NCBI GenBank assembly: GCA_016790635.1
Contig: JAEUOR010000026.1
Coordinates: 86,299-150,298, forward strand
DNA from: Burkholderiales bacterium
GTDB lineage: Bacteria; Pseudomonadota; Gammaproteobacteria; Burkholderiales; JAEUOS01
Direction of reading: 5' to 3'
DNA: 64,000 nt
Positions 1 to 8,446 of this stretch are shown here, piece after piece. Below the pieces are notes generated by a model, which saw only the letters and a program-made list of their open reading frames with translations, was not told the DNA's origin and made no database searches. How positions within the stretch are numbered: position 1 is the stretch's first letter; the number at the start of each line of letters is the position of its first letter. The translations under genes were made by a program, and so were the position numbers.

Positions 1-503
1 AAGATGAGGCGCGTGCGCAGCCCCGCGGGCGGGTCGACCAGATAGCCCACTCCCAGGTCGATCTGGCCCGAGGCCAGGAGTTCGAGGACGCGCCGCGGGT
101 TGGGCGGCCGCGCGTCCAGGCCGATGCCAGGCGCTTCCGCTTCCAGCCTTGCCTGGATCGCGGGCAACACGACCATCAGCACGTAGTCGGTCGCGATCAG
201 GCGAAAGACGCGCTCTTCGCGCCTGGGCTCGATCTTGCGCGCCCCGCCGGTGAGCGCGCGCGCCTGCTCGATGAGCGCGCCGGCCTTGGCGGCCAGTTCG
301 ACCGCGCGCGGGGTCGGCACCATGCCGCGCGCGGTGCGCAGGAGCAATGGGTCGTCGAAGGTCGCGCGCAGGCGCTTGAGCAAGCCGCTCATGGCGGGCT
401 GCGACATGCCCATGCGCTCGGCAGCGCGCGAGACGTTGCCTTCGGCGACCAGTACCTCGAGGGCAGCCAGGAGCTGCAGGTCAGGCAGGGCGGCGCCGTT
501 CAC
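1..503 (-). CDS. LysR-family transcriptional regulator (partial, C-terminus beyond left edge)
   Basis: The reverse strand encodes a LysR N-terminus: a winged helix-turn-helix reading DLQLLAALEVLVAEGNVSRA followed by ERMGMSQPAMSGLLKRLR, then the start of the effector-binding domain. A GTG at 503 is chosen because an in-frame TGA lies just upstream and no ATG is in frame. About 167 of the usual 300 residues are present. It is divergent from the cupin/P450 operon and is its most likely regulator; that link is inferred from position only. Confidence 0.85.
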   Translation of the reverse strand, partial: MNGAALPDLQLLAALEVLVAEGNVSRAAERMGMSQPAMSGLLKRLRATFDDPLLLRTARGMVPTPRAVELAAKAGALIEQARALTGGARKIEPRREERVFRLIATDYVLMVVLPAIQARLEAEAPGIGLDARPPNPRRVLELLASGQIDLGVGYLVDPPAGLRTRLI

Positions 504-619
504 GATCGATGGGCAAGGTCATATCACGCATACTGATGAATACTATACGCACGGATCAATAGCAGTACGCAGCCCGGCTTTCTACAATCGACGCTCGTCA
601 TCGCCACGAGGAACATCGC
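504..619. promoter_or_regulatory. Divergent promoter region between LysR gene and P450 operon
   Basis: This 116-base gap is more AT-rich than its surroundings. It contains a direct repeat ATACT-gatga-ATACT around 530-545 and a TATACG element nearby. A LysR site would be expected here, but no clean T-N11-A dyad stands out, so only the region is marked. Confidence 0.4.
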
Positions 620-1180
620 ATGTCGCAGAGCGCGCCCGGCACCACCCACTACACCCGCGTCGCCGGCCCCGGCGTCGAGATGCCCACAGCCGAGGTGATG
701 AAGAACGTCGCCTTTTACCGCGACCTGATGGTCGATCCCAACGCCTTTGTCGACAAGGCCGACCCGACCAAGCGCCTGCCGATCAAGTACGTGATCTCGA
801 CTGACAACAAGGCCGCGCCGGCCGGCATCGCCACCCCGCACAGCTTCCACATGTGCTTCATCGAGTCCAGGGCCGGCAACTCGCCGGTGATCCACGCCCA
901 CGAGTATCGCGAGATCTTCATGCCCATCAAGGGGCGCTATCGCATCTTTTTCAACAAGGATCCCGAGGAGTTCGTCGAGCTGGGCCCCTTCGACACCTTC
1001 TCGGTGCCGCCCATGCTGTGGCGCCGCGTCGAGCAGCAGGGCGAGCCCGGAGAGCCCGGCATGGTGATGGTGATCTACGACAACGTCGAGGATCCGAACC
1101 GCGGCCTGTTCGTGCCGCAGGAGGTGATCGACGCCGACCAGGCCGCGGGCTTCGACCCCTACGCCAAGAGCGCGGCGTGA
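620..1180 (+). CDS. Cupin-domain protein, first gene of the P450 operon
   Basis: A 186-residue protein with one cupin barrel. Motif 1 is complete (HAHEYRE followed six residues later by Gly), giving the usual two His plus Glu metal ligands. Motif 2 (around GPFDTFSVPPMLWRR) lacks its His, so metal binding may be weak or use three ligands. It has no signal peptide. The gene overlaps the next by four bases (GTGA). Cupins in such operons are often dioxygenases, isomerases or binding proteins; the substrate cannot be told. Confidence 0.8.
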   Translation: MSQSAPGTTHYTRVAGPGVEMPTAEVMKNVAFYRDLMVDPNAFVDKADPTKRLPIKYVISTDNKAAPAGIATPHSFHMCFIESRAGNSPVIHAHEYREIFMPIKGRYRIFFNKDPEEFVELGPFDTFSVPPMLWRRVEQQGEPGEPGMVMVIYDNVEDPNRGLFVPQEVIDADQAAGFDPYAKSAA

Positions 1181-2043
1181 TCGTCATCCTGGGCGCCGCC
1201 GGCCAGACCGGGACCGCCGCGCTGCGACGGCTCAAGGCGATGGGCGTGCCCGCGCGCGCCATGGTGAGTCGTGCCGAGTCGGAGGACAAGGTGCGCTCGG
1301 CCGGCGCCAGCGAGGTGGTGATCGGCAACCTGAGGAGCGCGGCCGACGTGCGCCGCGCGCTCGCAGGCGCGAGCCGCGTCTATCACATCTGCCCGGTGAT
1401 GAGCGATGCGGAGATCCCGATCGGGCAGAACGTGATCGCCGCGGCGCGCGCCGAGCGGGTCGATCATCTGGTGTTCCACAGCCTGATCCACGCCCAGGTC
1501 GACGCCTTGCTGCACCATCGCGACAAGCGCGTCGTCGAGGGGCTGATCATCGAGTCGCTGGTTCCCTACACGTTCCTGCAGCCGACCATGTACATGCAGA
1601 ACATGTTGTGGGAGTGGGACAACATCACGGGGCGCGGGGTCTACCGGGCGCCCTACTCGGCGGCCGCGCGCATGAGCCTCATCGACCTCGAGGACATCTC
1701 CGCGGTTGCGGCCAAGGTGCTGACCGAACCGGGCTGGGACGGCGGCGGCTTCGAACTGTGCAGCGGCGACAACCTCACGCGCGAGGAGATGGCGGCCACC
1801 ATCGGTCAGGTGCTGGGAAAACCCGTGCGCGCCGAGGCCTATTCGATCGACGAATGGCGGCCGATCGGCGCCAAGACGCGTACCCCGTTCCAGGTCGAGC
1901 GCGTCGCCACCATGTACGCCCACTATGACAAGCACGGCCTGGCGGGAGGCAACGCACGCGTGCTGGCGATGATGCTCGGCCGCACGCCCACCACCTACCG
2001 CGAGTTCGTCGCACGGGTGGCGCGCGAGCGGGGCGCCATTTGA
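1177..2043 (+). CDS. NmrA-like NAD(P)-binding reductase (first of a tandem pair)
   Basis: A 288-residue atypical short-chain reductase. The N-terminus VILGAAGQTGTAALRRL is the Rossmann GxxGxxG loop, and the rest follows the NmrA pattern (HLVFHSLIHAQ, FLQPTMYMQNM). The start is a GTG overlapping the cupin stop codon; longer upstream readings would run through the cupin gene in another frame. It is a clear paralog of the next gene, sharing the FxQPTxYMQNxxWxW block and the C-terminal HGxxGGNxRxLAMMLGRxPTxY, so the pair is an old tandem duplication. Confidence 0.85.
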   Translation: MIVILGAAGQTGTAALRRLKAMGVPARAMVSRAESEDKVRSAGASEVVIGNLRSAADVRRALAGASRVYHICPVMSDAEIPIGQNVIAAARAERVDHLVFHSLIHAQVDALLHHRDKRVVEGLIIESLVPYTFLQPTMYMQNMLWEWDNITGRGVYRAPYSAAARMSLIDLEDISAVAAKVLTEPGWDGGGFELCSGDNLTREEMAATIGQVLGKPVRAEAYSIDEWRPIGAKTRTPFQVERVATMYAHYDKHGLAGGNARVLAMMLGRTPTTYREFVARVARERGAI

Positions 2044-2921
2044 TCGCGATCACCGGCGCCGGCGGCGTCACCGGCCGCGCCTTGATCGCGGCACTCGCGG
2101 CGCGCGGCGCGGCGACCCGCGCGGTCGTCACGCGCGAGGCTTCGGCGGCGACCTTGCGGGCGGCCGGCGCGACCGAGTCCGCGCTGGCCGCCTTCGCCGA
2201 CCGCGACGCGCTGACGCGCGCGTTCAACGGCGCCGACACGGTCTTTCACATCCCGCCGCGCATGAAGCCCGAAGAGGTGGCCAACGGACGCAACGTGATC
2301 GACGCCGCCGTGGCCGCCGGAGTACGGGTGATCGCGCTGCACAGCGTCATCACATCCCAGGTCACGACGATCCAGTTCCACAACCACAAGCGTCAGGTCG
2401 AGGAAATGGCCATGCACTCGGGGCTGCCGTGGCGCATCTTCCAGCCGACCAACTACATGCAGAACGTTGCCTGGAACTGGCAGCGCATGATCGATGCTGG
2501 CGAGTTCGTCTTTCCCTACTCGGCCGACTCGCTCATCTCCTGGCTCGACTTGGACGACTACGCCCAAGCGGTGGCGCGCGTGTTGACCGAGCCCGACTGG
2601 GACTATGGCGTCTACGAGATGGCGAGCGCCAAGGCGCCGCTGACGCGCCACCAGCTGGCGGCGATCTGGTCGCGCGTCACCGGCCGCGCGATCCGCGCCG
2701 TGGCCATGCCGCTGGATGCGTACATGGCGCTGCCGCACTGGGCCGGACGCGACCCGCGCGAGATGGCGATCCTCCGCACCATGTTCGAGGAGTTCGACAC
2801 CCACGGTGCGCCGGGCGGCAACTGGCGCACGCTGGCCATGATGCTGGGCCGTGAACCGACGCAGTACGAGGCCTTTGCGCGGCGCTTCGCACAGGCGCGC
2901 GGTTTGGCAAGCGTTGACTGA
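2040..2921 (+). CDS. NmrA-like NAD(P)-binding reductase (second of a tandem pair)
   Basis: A 293-residue protein starting with TTG that overlaps the previous stop by four bases (TTGA). The N-terminus IAITGAGGVTGRALIAAL is a Rossmann nucleotide loop, and RIFQPTNYMQNVAWNW matches its upstream paralog. NmrA-like proteins either reduce quinones or enones or sense NADP redox state. Two catalytic-length copies inside a degradation operon favour reductases. Substrates are unknown. Confidence 0.85.
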   Translation: MIAITGAGGVTGRALIAALAARGAATRAVVTREASAATLRAAGATESALAAFADRDALTRAFNGADTVFHIPPRMKPEEVANGRNVIDAAVAAGVRVIALHSVITSQVTTIQFHNHKRQVEEMAMHSGLPWRIFQPTNYMQNVAWNWQRMIDAGEFVFPYSADSLISWLDLDDYAQAVARVLTEPDWDYGVYEMASAKAPLTRHQLAAIWSRVTGRAIRAVAMPLDAYMALPHWAGRDPREMAILRTMFEEFDTHGAPGGNWRTLAMMLGREPTQYEAFARRFAQARGLASVD

Positions 2922-2939
2922 AACCAAAGGACAGACGAA

Positions 2940-3914
2940 ATGCAAAGACGCACGTTCGTTCTTGCCGCGCTGGCCGGCACCAGCCTCGCCGCCGGCCGCG
3001 TCGCGGCTCAGTCCTGGCCCGCCAAGCCGGTGCGCGTGGTGATCCCGTTCCCGCCCGGCGGGCCGACCGACAATCTCGCGCGACCCCTGCTTGCGCGCCT
3101 GTCCGAGCGCCTGGGCCAGCAATTCCTCATCGACAACCGCGCCGGCGCCAACGGCAACATCGGCGCCGAGTACGCGGCGCGCTCGGCGCCGGACGGCTAC
3201 ACCTTCTTCTGGTCGCCCACCGGCACCATGGCGGTCAACCCGGCGATCTATCCGAAGCTCGGGTTCGACCCGGTCAAGGACTTCGCGCCGGTGAGCCTGA
3301 TCGCCGGGGTGGAAGGCATTCTCATCGTCGCCGCCGCCGCGCCCTACAAGACCGTGCGCGAACTCGTCGCCGACGCCAAGGCCAACCCCGGCCGGCTGAC
3401 CTTCGCCTCGCCCGGTACAGGCAGCGTGGTGCACCTTTTGGGTGAGCAGCTCAAACACTTGGGCGGCATCGACATCGTGCACGTGCCCTACAAGGGCGTC
3501 GCACCGGCGATGACCGACCTGATCGGCGGCCAGGTGACGATGATGTTCGATTCGACCGCGTCGGCGCTCAACCAGGCGCGCGCCGGCAAGGTGCGCATGC
3601 TGGCCACCGGCGCCAGGCGCCGCCTGTCGCAGGCCCCGGACCTGCCGACCATGGAGGAAGCGGGCGTGTCCGGCTACGACTCGAGCTCGTTCCACGCGGT
3701 CTATGCGCCAGCGGCGACGCCGCGCGCGATCGTCGACCGGCTCTCGACCGAAATCGCCGCCGCGCTCAAGACCCCGGAGATCCGCGAGCGCTACAACGCG
3801 CTGGGCAGCGAGCCGGTCGGCAGCACGCCGGAAGCGCTTGCAGCCGCGCTCAAGGAGGCTACGGAGCGCTGGGGCGGGCTGGCGCGGCGCATCAACCTCA
3901 AGGTCGACGGCTAA
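2940..3914 (+). CDS. Bug-type periplasmic solute receptor (TTT family)
   Basis: A 324-residue receptor with a Tat- or Sec-type leader (RRTFVLAALAGTSLAAGRVAAQ) and the Bug landmarks: WPAKPVRVVIPFPPGGPTDN near the mature N-terminus, DNRAGANGNIGAEYAA, and VHVPYKGVAPAMTDLIGG in the middle. Bug receptors bind carboxylates or other small acids and usually deliver them to a TctAB permease, which is absent here. Its place inside the P450 operon suggests it binds the pathway substrate. Confidence 0.92.
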   Translation: MQRRTFVLAALAGTSLAAGRVAAQSWPAKPVRVVIPFPPGGPTDNLARPLLARLSERLGQQFLIDNRAGANGNIGAEYAARSAPDGYTFFWSPTGTMAVNPAIYPKLGFDPVKDFAPVSLIAGVEGILIVAAAAPYKTVRELVADAKANPGRLTFASPGTGSVVHLLGEQLKHLGGIDIVHVPYKGVAPAMTDLIGGQVTMMFDSTASALNQARAGKVRMLATGARRRLSQAPDLPTMEEAGVSGYDSSSFHAVYAPAATPRAIVDRLSTEIAAALKTPEIRERYNALGSEPVGSTPEALAAALKEATERWGGLARRINLKVDG

Positions 3915-3921
3915 GGGGGCG

Positions 3922-4653
3922 ATGATGGCAATGACGGGTAGCAAGGTGGTCGTGGTCGGCGGCGGCAGCGGCATCGGCCTGGCGGTGGCGAAGGCGGCGG
4001 CGGCGGCCGGCGCGCGGGTGGTGATCGCCGGGCGCGACGCGGGCAAGCTCGCCGCCGCCGCGCGCGAGATCGGCACGAACGTCGCTACCGCGTCGGCCGA
4101 TGCGCGCGACGAAGGGCAACTCGCCGCACTCTTCGCGGTGCAGGCGCCGATCGACCACCTGGTGGTCACGGTCGGCCCGGGGTCGACGCGCCAGCGCTAC
4201 ACCAGCTTTCTCGAGCAACCGACGACCGATGCGCGGGCGCTGTTCGACAACAAGTTCTGGGCCCAGTACCTGTGCGCCAAGCTGGCGGCGCCGCACATCG
4301 CCAAAGGCGGCTCGATCACGCTCTTCGGCGGCGGCGCCAGCCGCCGGCCGGTCAAGGCGATGGCGGCGCTGGCGGCCGTGCAGGCGGCCATCGAAGGCCT
4401 GACCCGCGGCATGGCGCTCGACCTGGCGCCGGTGCGCGTCAATGCGGTAGCGCCGGGACGCATCGCCTCGTCCAGCTTTGCCGACATGCCGGACGCGGCG
4501 CGCAAGGAGATGCTCGACAAGTGGGCCGCCGGCCTGCCGGTCGGGCGCATCGGCCTGCCGGAGGATGCCGCCGCGGCGGCGCTGTACCTGATGGGCAACG
4601 CGTACACCACCGGCAACATCCTGTACGTCGACGGTGGTCATTACCTCGCCTGA
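3922..4653 (+). CDS. Short-chain dehydrogenase/reductase (SDR)
   Basis: A 243-residue SDR. The cofactor loop is VVVVGGGSGIGLAVAKAA, and the product end LYLMGNAYTTGNILYVDGGHY is classical. The usual YxxxK active site is not evident: where YSASK is expected the sequence reads RRPVKAMAALAAVQAAIEGL, so the catalytic Tyr is missing and the enzyme may be non-canonical. Two in-frame ATGs (3922 and 3925) follow an AGGGGG box; the first is taken. It sits eight bases after a Bug gene in the P450 operon. Confidence 0.85.
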   Translation: MMAMTGSKVVVVGGGSGIGLAVAKAAAAAGARVVIAGRDAGKLAAAAREIGTNVATASADARDEGQLAALFAVQAPIDHLVVTVGPGSTRQRYTSFLEQPTTDARALFDNKFWAQYLCAKLAAPHIAKGGSITLFGGGASRRPVKAMAALAAVQAAIEGLTRGMALDLAPVRVNAVAPGRIASSSFADMPDAARKEMLDKWAAGLPVGRIGLPEDAAAAALYLMGNAYTTGNILYVDGGHYLA

Positions 4654-4683
4654 ATTCCGACCATTCAAGAATTGGAGGCTCGC

Positions 4684-5661
4684 ATGATTCGATTCCGTCC
4701 ATTCCGACACGCAGCGCTTGTAGGCGCGCTCCTGGCCTGCCTCGTGTCCGCAGCAGTGGCGCAGGAATTCCCGTCGCGGCCGCTGCGCCTGGTCGTGCCG
4801 TGGCCGGCCGGCGGCGGCCCGGACATTGCCGCGCGCATCGTCGCCGAGCACCTGGGCCAGCGTCTCGGCCGTCCGGTGGTGGTCGACAACCGCGCCGGCG
4901 CGACCGGGCGCATCGGCACCGAGGCAGTCGCCAAGGGTGAGGCCGATGGCTACACCCTGGCTCTCGCCAACGTCTCGACCCACGTTCTGCCGGTCGCCGG
5001 CGGGCTCAAGCTCGCCTACGACCCGGTGCGCGACTTCGCGCCGGTGGGCCTGATCGGCGGCACACCGGGGCTGCTTGTTGTGCATCCGGGCGTAGCGGCA
5101 AAAAACCTGGCCGAGCTAATCGCGTTGGCCAAGGCCAGCCCGGGCAAGCTCAGCTTCGCCAGTCCCGGTACCGGTTCGGGTTTTCACATCACCGCCGAGA
5201 TGTTCCGGGGCGCGGCCGGCATCGACCTGCTGCACGTGCCGTTCAAGGGTGCGGCGCCGGCGTTGACAGAGGTACTGGGCGGGCGCGTGGACATGGTGTT
5301 CGACCAACAGGGCGCCTTGGCCCAGGTGGCGGCCGGCAAGCTGCGCGCCATCGCGACCACCGGGCCCAAGCGCTGGTCCGCGGCGCCGGACGTGCCGACC
5401 CTGGACGAGGCGGGTCTGAAGGGTTTCGAGGCACTCTCCTGGTTCGGCATCTTCGTGCCGGCGGCGACTCCGGCGCCGGTCGTCGCGCGCCTGTCGCGCG
5501 ATTTGCAAGGCGTGCTCGGCTCGGCGGAGGGGCGCAAGGCGCTGCTCGATCGCGGCGTGGAGCCCATGCCCGGGCCGCCGGAGGATCTGCGCCGCCGCCA
5601 GAGCGGCGACATTGAACGCTGGGGCCGCGCGATCCGCGAAGCGAAGATCGTGATCGAATAG
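4684..5661 (+). CDS. Bug-type periplasmic solute receptor (TTT family)
   Basis: A 325-residue receptor. The leader ends at ...SAAVAQ, followed by EFPSRPLRLVVPWPAGGGPD. DNRAGATGRIGTEAVAKGEA and LHVPFKGAAPALTEVLGGRV are the other family blocks. The ATG at 4684 is preceded by a good GGAGG, so the slightly longer TTG reading is rejected. This is the second of three Bug genes in the operon; its sequence differs enough from the other two to suggest a different ligand. Confidence 0.92.
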   Translation: MIRFRPFRHAALVGALLACLVSAAVAQEFPSRPLRLVVPWPAGGGPDIAARIVAEHLGQRLGRPVVVDNRAGATGRIGTEAVAKGEADGYTLALANVSTHVLPVAGGLKLAYDPVRDFAPVGLIGGTPGLLVVHPGVAAKNLAELIALAKASPGKLSFASPGTGSGFHITAEMFRGAAGIDLLHVPFKGAAPALTEVLGGRVDMVFDQQGALAQVAAGKLRAIATTGPKRWSAAPDVPTLDEAGLKGFEALSWFGIFVPAATPAPVVARLSRDLQGVLGSAEGRKALLDRGVEPMPGPPEDLRRRQSGDIERWGRAIREAKIVIE

Positions 5662-5695
5662 GCGCTTCCGGCTGCGCGCCCGCAAGGAGAAGATC

Positions 5696-6127
5696 GTGAC
5701 CGACAAGCACCCGATCATCGGCACCTGGTCGCTGATCGCCTACTGGTCCCGCTATGACCAGGACGAGCGCTTCTACCCGCTGGGCCGGGATGCGCGCGGC
5801 TACATCACCTACACCGAGGCGGGCTTCATGATGGGCACCATGCAGCGCGCGGCGCCGCCGAAATTCGCGGTGCCGGACCGCCTGCAGGCGAGCGTCGAGG
5901 AGAAGGTGCGCGCCTTCGACGACTATGTCACCTACTGCGGGCGCTGGGAGGCCGACGGCGAGGACATGATTCATCAAGTCGAGTTGAGCCTCTTGCCCAA
6001 CTGGATCGGCGAGAGCCAGCGGCGCCACGCGCGCTGGCACGGTCCCGACCGGGTCGACCTGGTCGGGGAATGGCGCATCGGCGAGCGCCAGCGCGTCGCG
6101 GTCGTGGAATGGGAGAGAGCGACATGA
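5696..6127 (+). CDS. Lipocalin-like domain protein
   Basis: A 143-residue cytosolic protein starting with GTG behind AAGGAGA. It begins HPIIGTWSLIAY and continues with GRDARGYITYTEAGFMMGTM, DDYVTYCGRWEADGEDMIHQ and WIGESQRRHARWHGPDRVDL. That is the layout of the lipocalin-like family found beside aromatic and steroid catabolic genes. No catalytic residues are known for the family; a carrier or ring-modifying role is possible. It overlaps the next gene by four bases (ATGA). Confidence 0.75.
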   Translation: MTDKHPIIGTWSLIAYWSRYDQDERFYPLGRDARGYITYTEAGFMMGTMQRAAPPKFAVPDRLQASVEEKVRAFDDYVTYCGRWEADGEDMIHQVELSLLPNWIGESQRRHARWHGPDRVDLVGEWRIGERQRVAVVEWERAT

Positions 6128-7104
6128 AGGCCTGGGTGATCGAGAAAAGCGGCGACGCGGCGCGCATGGTCTGGCAGGAGGTGCCGGACCTCAAGCCGGG
6201 CGAGGGCGAACTCCTGGTGCGCACGCGCGCGGTGGGCTTGAACCGCGCCGACCTGATGTTGAACGCGGGCCACTACGCGCGCATCGCGACGCGCCCGCCG
6301 CAGCCCATCGCCGGACTGGAAGCGGCGGGTGAAATCATCGGCATGGGCGACAAGGTGACCGGCTGGAAGATCGGCGACCGCGTCATGGGCATGCCCTCGG
6401 GCGCCTATGCGGAACAGGTGCTGATCCAGCATCGGCTGGCGGTCCCCGTGCCCGCGAGCCTGGCATGGAGCGCCGCGGCCGCCCTGCCGGTGGCGCTCTT
6501 CACCGCGCACGACGCGATCGTCACCAACGCCCGGCACCGCGCCGGCGAGTCGGTGTTCGTGCAGGCGGCCTCGAGCGGCGTGGGACTGGCCGCGGTGCAG
6601 ATCGCGCGCGCGCGCGGTGCCAACGTCATCGCCGGCACTGCCAGCCGCGCCAAGCTCGAGCGCCTCGCCGGCTACGGCCTGACCCACGGCATCGACTACG
6701 CCCAAGGCGCCGCCGCCCCGACGGTCATGCGCGCCACCGGAGACCGTGGCGCGGACGTCATCGTCGACATGGTCGGCGCCTCCGCGATCGACGATCACCT
6801 GGCGCTGGCGGCAGTGGGCGCGCGCTGGGTGCAGATCGGACGCATGGGCGGCAACAGCGGTGCGGTCAACCTGAACGAACTGTCGCGCAAGCGCATCTCG
6901 CTCATCGGCGTGACCTTCCGCACCCGCGACGTGTCCGAGTTCGCCGCCGTGGTCGAGTCCGCGTGGCGCGACTTCGGCGCGGCCATTGCGGCCGGGCGTT
7001 TTGCGATGCCGGTCGAGAAGGTGTTCGCCCTGGCCGAGGCCGACCGCGCCCAGGCCACCATGCGCGAGAACCGCCACTTCGGCAAGTTCATCCTCGAGAC
7101 CTAG
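6124..7104 (+). CDS. Zinc-free medium-chain dehydrogenase (quinone oxidoreductase-like)
   Basis: A 326-residue MDR-family enzyme. The N-terminal GroES-like domain has VGLNRADLMLNAGHY in place of the zinc-binding GHE/Cys motif, and there is no four-Cys structural zinc lobe. The nucleotide fold carries VFVQAASSGVGLAAVQIARA, the AxxGxG-type NADPH loop of quinone oxidoreductases and crotonyl-CoA-type reductases. It likely reduces an activated C=C bond with NADPH. The start overlaps the lipocalin-like stop. Confidence 0.88.
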   Translation: MKAWVIEKSGDAARMVWQEVPDLKPGEGELLVRTRAVGLNRADLMLNAGHYARIATRPPQPIAGLEAAGEIIGMGDKVTGWKIGDRVMGMPSGAYAEQVLIQHRLAVPVPASLAWSAAAALPVALFTAHDAIVTNARHRAGESVFVQAASSGVGLAAVQIARARGANVIAGTASRAKLERLAGYGLTHGIDYAQGAAAPTVMRATGDRGADVIVDMVGASAIDDHLALAAVGARWVQIGRMGGNSGAVNLNELSRKRISLIGVTFRTRDVSEFAAVVESAWRDFGAAIAAGRFAMPVEKVFALAEADRAQATMRENRHFGKFILET

Positions 7105-7171
7105 GCGAGCGAGCGACACGGCGCAAGCCGCATCCTGCGCTGCGGCGGGAAGCCGAGCGTATGATCGCCGC

Positions 7172-8440
7172 ATGACCGACACCGCCTTCAGGATGCGCAC
7201 GGTCGCGGCGGGCGACGACCCGGCGGACAGCTTCGGCCTCTTCAGCCGCGACGCGGTCTACGACCCCTACCCCTTCTACCAGCGCCTGCGCGAGCGTGAA
7301 CCGGTGCACTGGTCGGAGCGTGCCGGCGCCTGGCTCATCACGCGCTACCAGGACGTGTTCGACCTGCAGGGGCGCGCCGACCTGTCGGTGGATCGCACCG
7401 AGACCCTGTGGTCCTACCTGCCGCGCGCCGGGCGCGAGCGCTTTTCCTCGGTCGTCGCGCACTACACGCGCTGGCTCCTGTACCGCGACGACGCGTACCA
7501 CGATCGCTTGAAGGCGCTCCTCATGCGCGCGCTGACGCCGCGCGCGGTGGAGTTGCTGCGCCCGCGCATCGAACGGCGCGTGACCGAACTGCTCGACGGC
7601 CTCGACGGCCGCGAGCAATTCGACGCCTACCTGGATTTCGCCGCGCGCCTGCCGGTCCTGGTGATGATCGACCTGCTCGGACTGCCGAGCGCGGACGAGT
7701 CGCTGATCCGCCACTGGAGCGACCGCAACTCCAACTTCCTGTTCCAGCCGGTCACGCCCGACTTTGAGGCCATGGGCGCCGAGCAACTGGCCAACCTGGA
7801 CGCGCAGGAAGACTACTTCCTGCCCTTGATCCGCGCGCGCCGCGAGCGCCCCGGCGCCGACCTGATCAGCGCCATGGTGCAGGCCGAGGTCGATGGCGAG
7901 CGCCTGACCGACCTGGAAGTGTTCGCCAACTGCAACATGATGGCGGTGGCCGGCGGCGGCACCTCGCGCAGCGCGATTTCCCTGGCTCTCCTGGCCTTGC
8001 AGCGCTTTCCCGACCAGCTGGCGAAGCTTGTCGCCACCCCCGGCCTCATCAACCTGGCCGCCGAGGAGTTCCTGCGCTTCGAGGCGCCGACCCAGCGCGG
8101 CATCCGCACCGCGCGCGCCGACTTCACGTTGGGCGACAAGCACATCCGCACAGGCGAGGTCCTGCACGTCATGATCGGCGCGGCCAACCGCGATCCGGCC
8201 ATGTTCGCCGATCCGCACTGCCTTGACCTGGTCCGCAACCCGAATCGCCACACCACCCTGGGCCACGGCGTGCACTACTGCCTGGGCGCCAACCTGGCGC
8301 GCATGGAGTTGCGCCTGGCGGTGGGCGGGTTCGTCAAGCGCCATCCGCGCTACCGGATCGCCACTGATGAGATCGTCTACATGGACCGCACCGCCAGCCG
8401 GCGCCTGACCGCGCTGCCGGTCAGCGTGGACGGACGCTGA
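7172..8440 (+). CDS. Cytochrome P450 monooxygenase
   Basis: A 422-residue soluble bacterial P450. The haem loop is GHGVHYCLGANLAR with the thiolate ligand at Cys370. The K-helix region is EEFLRFEAPTQRG (ExxR). The I-helix oxygen groove reads AVAGGGTSRSA (residues 258 to 268): the alcohol Thr264 is present but the usual preceding acid is Gly263, which can alter proton delivery. The ATG at 7172 is chosen because an earlier ATG in another frame stops at once. The next gene supplies a ferredoxin-like partner six bases downstream. Confidence 0.95.
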   Translation: MTDTAFRMRTVAAGDDPADSFGLFSRDAVYDPYPFYQRLREREPVHWSERAGAWLITRYQDVFDLQGRADLSVDRTETLWSYLPRAGRERFSSVVAHYTRWLLYRDDAYHDRLKALLMRALTPRAVELLRPRIERRVTELLDGLDGREQFDAYLDFAARLPVLVMIDLLGLPSADESLIRHWSDRNSNFLFQPVTPDFEAMGAEQLANLDAQEDYFLPLIRARRERPGADLISAMVQAEVDGERLTDLEVFANCNMMAVAGGGTSRSAISLALLALQRFPDQLAKLVATPGLINLAAEEFLRFEAPTQRGIRTARADFTLGDKHIRTGEVLHVMIGAANRDPAMFADPHCLDLVRNPNRHTTLGHGVHYCLGANLARMELRLAVGGFVKRHPRYRIATDEIVYMDRTASRRLTALPVSVDGR

Positions 8441-8446
8441 CCCGCC

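Noticed and set aside
1995..4169. Long reverse ORF of 724 codons opposite the NmrA, Bug and SDR genes
   Set aside because: It is a GC-rich shadow of real forward genes, with His/Arg/Gly-rich content, no domains and no start signal.
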